Positions 26,332 through 34,861 of a stretch of DNA of 57,983 nt are shown one piece after another; position 1 is the first letter of the stretch; each line of letters starts with the position of its first letter. Both the position numbers and the translations under genes were made by a program. The notes beneath the pieces were generated by a model, which was given only the letters and a program-made list of their open reading frames with translations, had not been told where the DNA came from and ran no database searches. The stretch lies in the NCBI GenBank assembly GCA_947501565.1, contig CANMWJ010000021.1, positions 1 through 57,983 of the forward strand, in the 5' to 3' direction. The DNA is from an uncultured Marinobacterium sp. GTDB taxonomy: Bacteria; Pseudomonadota; Gammaproteobacteria; Pseudomonadales; Balneatricaceae.

Positions 26332-26346
26332 GTAAAGTTTGGTAAA
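26332..26346 (+). promoter_or_regulatory. CpxR box upstream of cpxR
   Basis: gtaaa-gtttg-gtaaa is an exact CpxR consensus, 78 bp before the cpxR start. It implies autoregulation of cpxRA. Confidence 0.85.
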
Positions 26347-26423
26347 AGCGGGTGCTGTGGGGCTGGGTTTCGGGCAGTGGCGAATTATTATGGTGGATAT
26401 CGAATGAACAACGGGAGCGCGAG

Positions 26424-27134
26424 ATGAGCGAACAGAGCCGACTGCTGATGGTGGATGACGACCAGGAACTCTGCGAATTGCTGGGGGATTATCTGGAGCA
26501 TGAGGGGTTCGCCGTGGAGTTCGCCCATAACGCCGACGAAGCGCAGGAGAAGCTGCAGCGCGCCGATCGTTACGACCTGATGATCCTGGATGTGATGATG
26601 CCGGGGCGCAGTGGTATGGATCTGCTGCAGGAGATCCGCCCGCGTCTGCAGCTGCCGGTGATCATGCTGACTGGGCGTGGTGAGGATATCGACCGCATTC
26701 TGGGCCTGGAGATGGGCGCCGACGATTATATGAGCAAGCCCTGCAACCCGCGTGAGCTGGTGGCGCGTATCAAAGCGGTGTTGCGTCGTGTGGAGCCGCA
26801 GGTGCGCCCGACCCTGTTCCCCGACCAGATTGTCAGCGAAGCGGGTATCAGCCTTAACCCGGGTGTGCGTGAAGTGAGTGTAAACGGGCAGGCGCTGGAG
26901 CTGACCGGTACTGAGTTCAACGTGCTGGCCTACCTGCTCAACAACGCCGGTACGGTGATCAGCAAGGAGCAGCTGACAGAGCTGGTGCTGCACCGCAAGC
27001 TGACCGCCTATGATCGCGCCATCGACGTGCACGTCAGCCGCGTGCGGCAAAAACTGGCAAAGATGCTGCCCGATAATGAGCTGATCAAAACCGTGCGCGG
27101 CGTGGGCTACCAGTTTGTCCGGAGTAACCTATGA
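26424..27134 (+). CDS. cpxR: Response regulator CpxR (OmpR/PhoB family)
   Basis: A 236-residue two-domain regulator. The receiver (about 6-120) has the acidic pair in VDDDQE, the phospho-acceptor Asp in MILDVMMPG, the Thr in MLTGRGED and the Lys in YMSKPCNP. A winged-helix DNA-binding domain (about 140-234) contains LTGTEFNVLAYL and the C-terminal VRGVGYQF. The frame is open to 26352, but MSEQSRLLMVDDD at 26424 fits the family and has ggag upstream. Together with the flanking CpxR boxes and divergent cpxP, this identifies the envelope stress regulator. The TGA overlaps the ATG of cpxA. Confidence 0.93.
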   Translation: MSEQSRLLMVDDDQELCELLGDYLEHEGFAVEFAHNADEAQEKLQRADRYDLMILDVMMPGRSGMDLLQEIRPRLQLPVIMLTGRGEDIDRILGLEMGADDYMSKPCNPRELVARIKAVLRRVEPQVRPTLFPDQIVSEAGISLNPGVREVSVNGQALELTGTEFNVLAYLLNNAGTVISKEQLTELVLHRKLTAYDRAIDVHVSRVRQKLAKMLPDNELIKTVRGVGYQFVRSNL

Positions 27135-28507
27135 GGTGGTACAAACGCCTTTTCGTAAAGATCTTCCTCTCCATCTGGCTGGCCAGTTTTGTGGTGCTGG
27201 CGGCGACCATCCTGATCGTTGGCGCGGTTGCGGAGAAAGAGAAATTCCGTGGTGTGGTGGTGGCGTCTGCGCAGGGGTATGCCGAGCGAATCATCGAGCG
27301 TTACGAGCGTAATGGTCTGCGGCCTTTCCGTCGCCCCCCGGAGCTTGAGCGGTGGCGTTATGAGCGAGAGGAGCGGGATGACGACGACCGGCACCGACGC
27401 GACTGGTACCGCGATCACGATCATGACCGCTACGACCGCTGGAAGAAAAAGGACAAGTTGCGCATCACCGATCTGGAACGGCGGGTGATGGTGGTCGGAC
27501 CGCCCCGGGGTGTCTGGCGTAAGGATATTGAGGTGATCAGTTTCCGCCTGATCTCTGACAATCAACGCCGCTACCGGGTGGATGTGGCGCTGGACTGGGA
27601 ACACTCTCCGGTGGGTCACTTTATTCGAACCATGCTGTCGATTCAGGTGGTGCTGATCCTGCTGGTTTCCGCCATTGCTGCCAGTCTGCTTACCTGGATC
27701 ATTGTCGGGCCGCTCAACCGCCTGCGGGATCATACCCAGGCGCTCTATAGCGGCGAGCTGAATACCCGTGCGGACGAGAAGCTGCGCAGCCGGGGTGATG
27801 AGATCGGCGAGCTGGCGCGTGAGTTTGACCGTATGGCGGAGTATGTGGAGCAGACGCTGACCTCCCACCAGAAACTGATGCAGGACGTTTCCCACGAGTT
27901 GCGTGCACCGCTGGCGCGTCTGCAGGCGGCGGCGGGTCTCGCTGAGCAGCGTTGGGGCGACGACAAGATCGTCAGCCGCATTACGCGGGAGTGTCAGCGT
28001 CTGGATGCACTCATTGGCGAGATCCTCTCTCTGTCACGGCTGGAGAACAGCGAAGCAAGCGGTAAACCGTTTGAACTGGCGGAGCTGCTGGAGGAACTGC
28101 TGGAGGACGTGCGCTTCTCCTCCGCGGACCGTGAGATCCGTTTTGACGCAGCACGCTGTCGCTGTCAGGTGGAAGGCAATCCGGCGCTGCTGGAGCGGGC
28201 TTTGAACAATGTGTTGGGCAACGCCTGCAAACATACGGCTGAAGGAGTGGCGATCGATATCAACCTGAATGACGTGAATGAACAGTGCGTGCTCAGTATC
28301 CGCGACCATGGCAGCGGTGTGGCGCCGTCGGCACTGCCGCACCTGTTCGAGCCGTTCTACCGCAATACCAGCAACAACAACGGCTACGGTCTGGGCCTGA
28401 GTATTGCGCAACGCGCGGTGCAGCGTCTGGGCGGTAGTATCGAAGCGAAGAATCACCCTGAAGGGGGCTTGGAGGTGATCATCTGCCTGCCGAAACACCG
28501 TGTCTGA
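27131..28507 (+). CDS. cpxA: Sensor histidine kinase CpxA
   Basis: A 458-residue inner-membrane kinase. TM1 is about 9-33, a periplasmic domain about 34-166, TM2 about 168-190, then HAMP (IVGPLNRLRDHTQ), HisKA with H255 in SHELRAPL, and HATPase with NNVLGNACKH, RDHGSG and GYGLGLSIA. It detects envelope stress and phosphorylates CpxR. The periplasmic loop is unusual: residues about 76-107 are a nearly unbroken run of Asp, Arg, His, Tyr and Lys (for example RDHDHDRYDRW), which could bind metal or be disordered. It is coupled to cpxR through an ATGA overlap. A hairpin lies across its stop. Confidence 0.92.
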   Translation: MRWYKRLFVKIFLSIWLASFVVLAATILIVGAVAEKEKFRGVVVASAQGYAERIIERYERNGLRPFRRPPELERWRYEREERDDDDRHRRDWYRDHDHDRYDRWKKKDKLRITDLERRVMVVGPPRGVWRKDIEVISFRLISDNQRRYRVDVALDWEHSPVGHFIRTMLSIQVVLILLVSAIAASLLTWIIVGPLNRLRDHTQALYSGELNTRADEKLRSRGDEIGELAREFDRMAEYVEQTLTSHQKLMQDVSHELRAPLARLQAAAGLAEQRWGDDKIVSRITRECQRLDALIGEILSLSRLENSEASGKPFELAELLEELLEDVRFSSADREIRFDAARCRCQVEGNPALLERALNNVLGNACKHTAEGVAIDINLNDVNEQCVLSIRDHGSGVAPSALPHLFEPFYRNTSNNNGYGLGLSIAQRAVQRLGGSIEAKNHPEGGLEVIICLPKHRV

Positions 28508-28535
28508 CTTTCATGATCAGTCACCGGTGTTTCGG
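28490..28535 (+). terminator. Hairpin across the cpxA stop codon
   Basis: ccgaaacaccg (28490-28500) pairs perfectly with cggtgtttcgg (28525-28535), with an inner tgact/agtca pair. There is no T-run after it, so it is either a weak terminator or a 3'-stabilising stem. Confidence 0.4.
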
Positions 28536-28570
28536 TAAGCGTAGATGGTTTGCCCCGTTAGTATGCTTAG

Positions 28571-28847
28571 GGAACCTGCGAACAAGTCCGAGACTTTCTC
28601 TGCGGACGCTAAAACAGCTTTATGCGCGAAAGGCTGCGCAGCGGAATGACTGGTCCTTTCCAAGCTGCCTGACAAAGCAAAAAGCTGTTTTAGCGCCCGC
28701 CCTTCGGGGCTTTCAGAGCAACCCGATCTCTGCGTTAGTGATTTACGCCCGGCAGGCGCCCTGAGGCAACCAGCATGGCTGTAATCACTGCCTTGATCTC
28801 GAATTGCTCTGAAAGCCAGAGTCGTTTCGGACTTATTCGTAGGTTCC
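28571..28847. mobile_element. 277-bp MITE with IS5-like ends and TTAG target duplication
   Basis: The ends form an inverted repeat: ggaacctgcgaacaagtccg at the left against ggaacctacgaataagtccg read from the right (21 of 24 bases match over the first 24). The element is bracketed by the direct repeat ttag at 28567-28570 and 28848-28851, the YTAR-type duplication known for the IS5 family. Inside are two perfect internal inverted repeats: gctaaaacagcttt (28608-28621) with 28681-28694, and ggctttcagagcaa (28708-28721) with 28804-28817. No transposase frame is present, so it would need to be mobilised in trans. It abuts the astB stop codon. Confidence 0.88.
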
Positions 28848-30176
28848 TTAGTCGAACTGGTAGAGGTCCGGCAGGCCCAGGATCTTCTCCAGTTCGGCCA
28901 GCGCCGCGCGCGATTCGCCCATCAGAGCCGGATCGCGCAGATCCTCGGGGCTGAGACGGTCGCGGTAGTAGCCTTTGATCCACTCCTGCAATGTCCAGTA
29001 GAGACCCTCATCCAGTACAACCCCCTGATGCATGGCGGCCAGCTCTTTCTCGCTCAGCGGTATACGCAGACGCAGGCAGGCGGGACCGCCGCCGTTGCTC
29101 ATGCTCTGACGCAGATCGACAAACTGTACCGCGCTGAGTGGGTTATCCCCCACGATCAGATGCTCAATTACCCGCCGCGCGTGCGCTTCCTCCCGGCTTT
29201 CCTGAGGGGCAATCAGCACCATTTCGCCGTCACCGGTGGTGACCAGCTGGCTGTTGAACAGGTAGCTGCTGACCGCTTGCTCCACGCTTAATTGGGTCGC
29301 AGGGATCTGCTCGATATAGAGCGGGGTGCTGTCTCCCCAGCGTTGCCTTAACGCCGCTAACTCCGCTGCCTGATTGAGCCAGGCCTCTTCGTGCAGTAAC
29401 AGCAGATTGCGATGACCAACGGCGATCACATCGTTGTGGAATACACCCTGGTCGATACTGGCGGGAAGCTGCTGCACGCGCTGGCAGTTGGCGTCGCTCA
29501 GTTGGTGGCTGCGTTGCAGGATGCGGCAGGCGGCCTCGCTCTGGCGGGCGGGATAGAGCTGTGGTTGCGGCCCTTGTGTGCTCTGTCCGTAGGTGAGCAG
29601 GGTGATGCCGGGTTTGTCCTGTTCCGCATAGAGCCGGGTGTGGTTGGCGGCGCCTTCGTCACCCAGATCGATGCTCGCGGGTAGCGCGGGGTGGTGGCTG
29701 AAGTGCTGGCGATCGCAGAAGATCCGTTGCAGGAAATAGCCGCTTTGCTCGCTTTCAAAGCTGCGGTGCAGGTTGAAGACCAGATTGGCGGGGGTGAAGT
29801 GTACCTTGCGATCTGCGCTGTCTGCTGAGCAGGTGACGGTGGCGCTGTTGGCGGCCCACATGCTGGAGGCGGAGTAACAGGCGGCGAGCAGCTCCGGCGC
29901 TTGTTGCCAGGCGCGTTCGATCATCTGCACGTCGCTGCCGTCGAAGCCTAACGCACGCAATGCGTTCAGCCTCGGGCAGAGCTGGGGGGGCATGACCGCT
30001 TGCGGGATACCCAGATTGTGCAGCAGCCACATCTTCTCCAGCCCCTGCAGTGCGGCCTCGCGGGGTGAGGAGGCCTGACCGCGGTGGCTCTCCGAGGCGA
30101 GGTTGCCGGGGGAGAGGCCCGCGTAGTTGTGGGTCGGGCCAACCAGTCCGTCGAGATTCAGCTCCTGATAGCGCAT
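28848..30176 (-). CDS. astB: N-succinylarginine dihydrolase AstB
   Basis: Second enzyme of the AST pathway: it hydrolyses N2-succinylarginine to succinylornithine, ammonia and CO2. The 442 residues begin with the family signature NLDGLVGPTHNYAG and SPREAALQGLEKM; further blocks are ANSATV, FHNDVIAVGH and the C-terminal MSNGGGPACLRLR. The ATG at 30176 has gggagg 6 bases upstream. Its TAA lies inside the TTAG target duplication of the adjacent MITE, so the insertion left the stop intact. It is the last gene of the ast operon. Confidence 0.97.
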   Translation of the reverse strand: MRYQELNLDGLVGPTHNYAGLSPGNLASESHRGQASSPREAALQGLEKMWLLHNLGIPQAVMPPQLCPRLNALRALGFDGSDVQMIERAWQQAPELLAACYSASSMWAANSATVTCSADSADRKVHFTPANLVFNLHRSFESEQSGYFLQRIFCDRQHFSHHPALPASIDLGDEGAANHTRLYAEQDKPGITLLTYGQSTQGPQPQLYPARQSEAACRILQRSHQLSDANCQRVQQLPASIDQGVFHNDVIAVGHRNLLLLHEEAWLNQAAELAALRQRWGDSTPLYIEQIPATQLSVEQAVSSYLFNSQLVTTGDGEMVLIAPQESREEAHARRVIEHLIVGDNPLSAVQFVDLRQSMSNGGGPACLRLRIPLSEKELAAMHQGVVLDEGLYWTLQEWIKGYYRDRLSPEDLRDPALMGESRAALAELEKILGLPDLYQFD

Positions 30177-30215
30177 GGGAACCTCCCGTTACTCTCTGCC
30201 TGCCGTTCTTAAATC

Positions 30216-31691
30216 CTAATCCGCGCTTAAGCCCGGTGGTGTTTGCGCCGGGGTGGTAAGGGTTTCGCTCAACTGGGACGCCACCGGATAGGCGCAGTAA
30301 TCCGCCGCGTACCAGGCGCTGGCGCGGTGGTTGCCGCTGATCCCGATACCGCCAAAAGGCAGGGCACTGGAGGCACCGGTCAGTGGACGGTTCCAGTTGA
30401 TCAGGCCAGCACGTACCCGCTTTTCGAACTGGTGGAAGATCTGCGGATTGTCGCTCAGTACCCCGGCCGAGAGGCCGAACGCTGTGTGATTCGCCTCGGC
30501 GATGGCGTGGTTGAGATCATCCACCCGGATCAGTTGCAGCAGCGGACCGAAGTGTTCCTCGTCGTGACGGTGTTCGATGGCACTGACGTCGATCAGCCCC
30601 GGTCGCAGGATCGCGTGCTGTGGATCAGGGCGGGATAGCGGCACCAGCGTTTGCCCGCCTGCGGCGACCAAGCGCGCTTCTGCATCCAGCAGCTGATCCG
30701 CCGCCTGATTGCTGATCAGCGAGCCCATAAACGGCTGCGGTTGCTGGTTGTAAGGGCCAACCTGAATCTCAGCGATCGCCATGGTCAGCTGTTTGATAAA
30801 ACGGTCGCCTTCCTGACCTTTGGGCACCAGCAGGCGCCGTGCGCAGGTGCAGCGCTGGCCAGCGGTGATATAGGCGGACTGGATGGTGTGGAAGACCGCA
30901 GCGTCCAGATCCTGCACCTCGGTGACCAGCAGCGGGTTGTTGCCCCCCATCTCCAGCGCCAGAATCTTCTCCGGATGGCCAGCGAACTGCTGGTGCAGGT
31001 AACAGCCGGTGGCGGCGCTGCCGGTAAAGTAGAGGCCGTTGATCTGACGGTGGGCGGCCAGCGCGGCGCCCACCTCGCGGCCACCCTGCACCATATTCAG
31101 CACACCGTCGGGCAGGTCGGCTTTCTGCCACAGGTGGACCATCAGCTCGGCGGTGCGTGGGGTCAGTTCGCTGGGTTTGAACACGAGGGTATTGCCTGCC
31201 AACAGGGCGGGGATGATATGGCCGTTGGGCAGATGCGCCGGGAAGTTGTAGGGGCCGAAGACGGCAACCACGCCATGGGGGCGATGGAGCAGACGGGCGG
31301 TGATGCCGTTGCTGGTGGCCTCATGGGTAGGCGTGCGTTCCAGATAGGCTTTGATCGACAGCTCTGCTTTGCCCAGCATGGCGGTGACTTCGGTTTCCGC
31401 TTCCCAGAGCGGCTTGCCGGTCTCCTGACCGATGGTGTCGGCCAGCAGGGTACGGTAACTCTCCACCACCGTATTGAAGCGCCGTACCAGCAGGATGCGC
31501 TGTTCAAAGGTGTGATCGGCCCAGCTTTCGAAGGCGGTATGGGCAGAGTCTACGGCGGTGTGTACCTGCTCGTCGCTGGCACCGGTGCCGTGCCAGATCC
31601 GCTCGCCACTGGCGGGATTGATCGATTCCATTGCGCTGCCATGTCCGGCACACCAGCGCCCGTTGATAAACAGAGATGCTTGGGGATTCAT
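30216..31691 (-). CDS. astD: N-succinylglutamate 5-semialdehyde dehydrogenase AstD
   Basis: Fourth step of the AST pathway: NAD-dependent oxidation of succinylglutamate semialdehyde to succinylglutamate. The 491-residue aldehyde dehydrogenase has GPYNFPAHLPNG, FKPSELTP, YFTGSAATG, the general base Glu in LEMGGNNP and the catalytic Cys in GQRCTCARR. It ends in the family's typical tail. It is coupled to astA by a 4-bp ATGA overlap and has gggagg upstream. A 39-bp gap leads to astB. Confidence 0.97.
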   Translation of the reverse strand: MNPQASLFINGRWCAGHGSAMESINPASGERIWHGTGASDEQVHTAVDSAHTAFESWADHTFEQRILLVRRFNTVVESYRTLLADTIGQETGKPLWEAETEVTAMLGKAELSIKAYLERTPTHEATSNGITARLLHRPHGVVAVFGPYNFPAHLPNGHIIPALLAGNTLVFKPSELTPRTAELMVHLWQKADLPDGVLNMVQGGREVGAALAAHRQINGLYFTGSAATGCYLHQQFAGHPEKILALEMGGNNPLLVTEVQDLDAAVFHTIQSAYITAGQRCTCARRLLVPKGQEGDRFIKQLTMAIAEIQVGPYNQQPQPFMGSLISNQAADQLLDAEARLVAAGGQTLVPLSRPDPQHAILRPGLIDVSAIEHRHDEEHFGPLLQLIRVDDLNHAIAEANHTAFGLSAGVLSDNPQIFHQFEKRVRAGLINWNRPLTGASSALPFGGIGISGNHRASAWYAADYCAYPVASQLSETLTTPAQTPPGLSAD

Positions 31692-32716
31692 CTGGACCTC
31701 CCTTTTAGTTCCACGATACGCAGGGTGTCGCCCTCTTTGACCTGCAACGCATCGGCGGTTTCGGCGTTGATGGTGGTGATACCGCCGCTTTCATGGATGT
31801 AGGATTTGGTGCAGCGGAAGTTGGCCAGTCCGGTGTTGCTGAGCAGAAACTCATTGCCGTTGTCGTCCGGCGTGCCGATGGCCACCTTCTGGTAGCGGCT
31901 GCTGTGGATCGCGCGGATATCGCCGAGTCGGATCGCCAGCGTTGGCCCACCGTCAAAGATATCCACGTACTCTTCGTAGCGGAATCCTTCGCTCTCCAGC
32001 ATCCGCCGTGCCGGTTCAGTGTTGGGATGCACGCAACCGATAATCTCCTGCGCGGCCTCGGGCAGCAGGTGGATGTAGATGCTGTGTTTGGGCATCAGTT
32101 CGGCGATAAACACCTTGTTGCCGGAGCCGGTGAGGTAGTCCGCCTGTTGGTACTCCATGGAGAAGAAACGTTTACCCAGGCCGTCCCAGAAGGGGGAGTT
32201 GCCCTTGTCGTCGGTAAAACCGCGCAATTCGGCGATCACCTTGTCGGCGAAACGCTGCGGATACTCCGCCATAAACAGGAAGCGGCTTTTGGAGAGCAGG
32301 TTACCGTTGCCGGAGTGGCGGTGGTCCGGGTCCAGATAGAGCGTGCACATCTCGGAGCAGCCGGTGTAGTCGTTGCACAGATAGAGGGTGCGGAAGCTGT
32401 TGTGCACGTTGAGCTCTCGTGAGGCGTGCACCACGGTGCCGATGCGGTAGTGGTAGAAGGGGGCGGTGAGGCCGACGGCGGCATCAATACCGCAGGTGCC
32501 CACCACCACGCCGCTGTGGGTTTCTTCCAGCACAAACAGGTAGTGGTGCGGACCGGGCTGAGCGATCTCCTGCTGCAACACCTGTTCGGTGGCGTGGATA
32601 CGTTCGGCCAGCAGCTCGCGGTTATCCGGCAGTGAGGTGAAGCCCGCGCCCGTGTCGATGGCGATCTGGTGCAGGCGATCGAGGTCGTCACTGGCAATCG
32701 GTCGTATCACGTACAT
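31688..32716 (-). CDS. astA: Arginine N-succinyltransferase AstA
   Basis: First AST enzyme: it transfers succinyl from succinyl-CoA to the alpha-amino group of arginine. The 342 residues open with MYVIRPIASDDLDRLHQIA and contain FRTLYLCNDYTGCSEMCTLYLDPD and the later ARRMLESEGFRYEEYVDIFDGGP, all characteristic. Only one subunit is encoded, unlike the paired AruF/AruG of Pseudomonas. The ATG at 32716 is preceded by gggagg. It overlaps astD by 4 bp. Confidence 0.95.
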   Translation of the reverse strand: MYVIRPIASDDLDRLHQIAIDTGAGFTSLPDNRELLAERIHATEQVLQQEIAQPGPHHYLFVLEETHSGVVVGTCGIDAAVGLTAPFYHYRIGTVVHASRELNVHNSFRTLYLCNDYTGCSEMCTLYLDPDHRHSGNGNLLSKSRFLFMAEYPQRFADKVIAELRGFTDDKGNSPFWDGLGKRFFSMEYQQADYLTGSGNKVFIAELMPKHSIYIHLLPEAAQEIIGCVHPNTEPARRMLESEGFRYEEYVDIFDGGPTLAIRLGDIRAIHSSRYQKVAIGTPDDNGNEFLLSNTGLANFRCTKSYIHESGGITTINAETADALQVKEGDTLRIVELKGRSR

Positions 32717-32768
32717 GGTGGACCCTCCCTGTTGCGTTCACTCGGAGCAGGCACTGCGCTGCAGGCGA

Positions 32769-33596
32769 TCAGTGGTCGTGGCCACCGGTTCCTTTCACGT
32801 CAGTGCTTTCAAAGATCCGGTCTGCCGAGGCGGCGACAAAACCCTGATAGAGATGACCGTCCGGCAGCACATAACGCTGGGCAAACTCGTAGTAACAGCC
32901 CGGAATCTGCACGGTGCGGTCGCTGAACGGCACTTCGATAAGGTTGGCCAGCGTCGAGGATTGCTCCAGAAACTCATCCGGTGAGCCTTTCACCAGACCG
33001 CCCGAGGCGTTGAGCTGGAAACCCTGCTCCAGCAGGAAGTCGTTCACCTGATCGATACTGTGGTGCGACTGCAGGGCGTTCACAAAGATGGTGAAGTGGT
33101 TGGGGCGGTAGCCGAAGGCGCTGAGCCAGGCGGCGTATTCGCTCTCGTCCAGCAGCTGACGGTAGGTGTCGAAACTCAGGGTCCAGTGGCGGCCGGAGTA
33201 GCAGAAATCGTCCTGGCCGACCCTCTCGTCGGGGATCTGGCTGACAAACTGGTGAATCATCTCGCTGGCGCTCTCGGAGAGTTGATCCACATGCAGTTCG
33301 CTGATGAATATCTTCGGTAGCGTCGGATCGTCCGGGTGTTCGAAATGTTCGGCGAACAACTTTTTGGTGGGGAAGAAGTACTCCCCTTTGGGTTTGTAAC
33401 CGGCGCGCACGAAAGGTGCTGACAGCGCGCGGATGTTCACCTTGGGCAGATCGAAGGTGCGTAGCGCGATATGATCATTGACGATGGTATCGTTGCGCTC
33501 GGCGAACAGCTGGTGGATGCGCCGTGCGTCGGGATTTATCTTCAGGTAGTCCTGCCACATCGCGTCGAGCAGGCTGTGCAGTGCGTCTGTGGTCAT
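32769..33596 (-). CDS. DUF1338 (HglS-like) putative non-haem iron enzyme
   Basis: A 275-residue DUF1338 protein. The only well-studied relative, HglS/YdcJ, is a non-haem Fe(II) enzyme converting 2-oxoadipate to D-2-hydroxyglutarate in lysine breakdown, but it is much longer (about 460 residues). Here the likely metal ligands are H42 in NDHIALRTF (R46 would hold the 2-oxoacid carboxylate), H167 in RPNHFTIF and E237 in PGCYYEFAQR. The short form may act on a related 2-oxo acid; the substrate is not known. It lies inside the ast operon: its start overlaps the M20 stop (ATGA) and astA follows after 52 bp. Confidence 0.85.
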   Translation of the reverse strand: MTTDALHSLLDAMWQDYLKINPDARRIHQLFAERNDTIVNDHIALRTFDLPKVNIRALSAPFVRAGYKPKGEYFFPTKKLFAEHFEHPDDPTLPKIFISELHVDQLSESASEMIHQFVSQIPDERVGQDDFCYSGRHWTLSFDTYRQLLDESEYAAWLSAFGYRPNHFTIFVNALQSHHSIDQVNDFLLEQGFQLNASGGLVKGSPDEFLEQSSTLANLIEVPFSDRTVQIPGCYYEFAQRYVLPDGHLYQGFVAASADRIFESTDVKGTGGHDH

Positions 33597-34855
33597 GGTG
33601 ATGCCTCCCCGGTATCGGGCTGGGTGATAAACGGCAGTCCGTTGCGGGCCAGCTCAAACAGCAATAACGCGCTCAGGCTGGCGCGCTCTGTGAGGCTGTC
33701 GAGACAGATAAATTCGTCGGGGCTGTGGATAAGCCCGCCCCGTACGCCCAAGGTGTCGATGTTGGGCAGGCCGAGGCTGCTGAGGTTGTTGCCGTCACAG
33801 CAGCCACCGGTTGGGTGCCAGCTGAGATCCAGTTGCAGCTGCTGACCACAGCGTTGCAGCAGCTGGTAGAGGGCGTTGTGGCTGGAATCCAGCACTTTGG
33901 GCATACGGCCGAAGCTGCCGTGCAACTTGGCGTTGAAACCGTCTTGTTGGTTGATCGACAGCTGGATGTTCTCCAGCTGTGTCAGTACCCAGTTGGCGTC
34001 ATCGGGCATCTTGATGCGGATATTGAACTTCACTACCGCGCGTTCGGGCACCTGATTGGTGGTTTCGCCACCGGCGATGATACCCACGTTAACGGTGAGC
34101 CCGTCACGGGCGCCGTTGAGCCGATCCAGGGCATCAATCGCCCGTGCCGCGGCGCTGATCGCATTGCGGCCTTTCTCCGGTTCGCGGCCGGCGTGGGCGC
34201 TACGCCCGTTTACCACCAGGGTGAAGTTACCACTGCCCTTGCGCTGCCCGGCCAGATTGCCGTCGGGCAGGCTGGGTTCGTAGGCCAGGCCCAGATGATG
34301 GTGCGGCGCTTCTTTCGCCAGCCAACCCGCCGAGCCGGGCGAACCGATCTCCTCGTCGGGGTTGAGCAGTACGGTCCAGCCGATCTGTTCACAGAGTGGG
34401 TGCTGATCCAGTGCTTCCAGGGCGGTGAGCATCACCAGGATACCGCCTTTCATATCGGCCGCGCCGGGTGCGTTGAGGGTGTTTTTGTCGAGATAGGCAG
34501 CACTCTGAAAGGTAGAGTCTTTGGCAAAGACGGTATCCAGATGGCCGCACAGCAACACCTGAATAGGCGCATCGCGGCGCTTGCGCAGGCACCAGAGAGC
34601 GCCCAGTTTCTTCTCGATGATCTGCCCCTGCAGGGTGACCTGCTGCCAGGGGTCCAGCGTTACCTTATCGACCGACGCGCCCAGTTGTTCGCTGAACAGG
34701 GCGGCAAAGCGCTCGCCGGTGTGATCGACTCCCACCCGGTTGTGGGTACCGCTGTTGATGTTAACCAGTTCCAGCAGGCGGCTTTCCAGCCAGTCACGGC
34801 GGCGCTCGATCCAGTCGAGGATCGGTTTGTCTTCTGCATGCAGTGGCTGGGTCAT
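33593..34855 (-). CDS. M20-family zinc amidohydrolase in the ast operon (candidate succinylglutamate desuccinylase)
   Basis: A 420-residue M20 metallopeptidase, carboxypeptidase G2/ArgE/DapE clan. Metal and catalytic residues are visible: GHLDTVF, the bridging Asp in GAADMKGG, the Glu pair in NPDEEIGSPGS, the Glu in AYEPSLPDG and the late His in IHSPDEF. A dimerisation domain starts near SAHAGREPEKGRNA. The operon lacks the M14-like astE, and M20 enzymes are known to hydrolyse N-succinyl amino acids (DapE). It may therefore perform the last AST step, succinylglutamate to glutamate plus succinate. This is inference from position. It lies 6 bp after astC and overlaps DUF1338 by 4 bp. Confidence 0.85.
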   Translation of the reverse strand: MTQPLHAEDKPILDWIERRRDWLESRLLELVNINSGTHNRVGVDHTGERFAALFSEQLGASVDKVTLDPWQQVTLQGQIIEKKLGALWCLRKRRDAPIQVLLCGHLDTVFAKDSTFQSAAYLDKNTLNAPGAADMKGGILVMLTALEALDQHPLCEQIGWTVLLNPDEEIGSPGSAGWLAKEAPHHHLGLAYEPSLPDGNLAGQRKGSGNFTLVVNGRSAHAGREPEKGRNAISAAARAIDALDRLNGARDGLTVNVGIIAGGETTNQVPERAVVKFNIRIKMPDDANWVLTQLENIQLSINQQDGFNAKLHGSFGRMPKVLDSSHNALYQLLQRCGQQLQLDLSWHPTGGCCDGNNLSSLGLPNIDTLGVRGGLIHSPDEFICLDSLTERASLSALLLFELARNGLPFITQPDTGEASP

Positions 34856-34861
34856 GACGGG

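Noticed and set aside
28571-28847. Complete insertion sequence
   Set aside because: There is no transposase frame; the size and nested inverted repeats fit a MITE.
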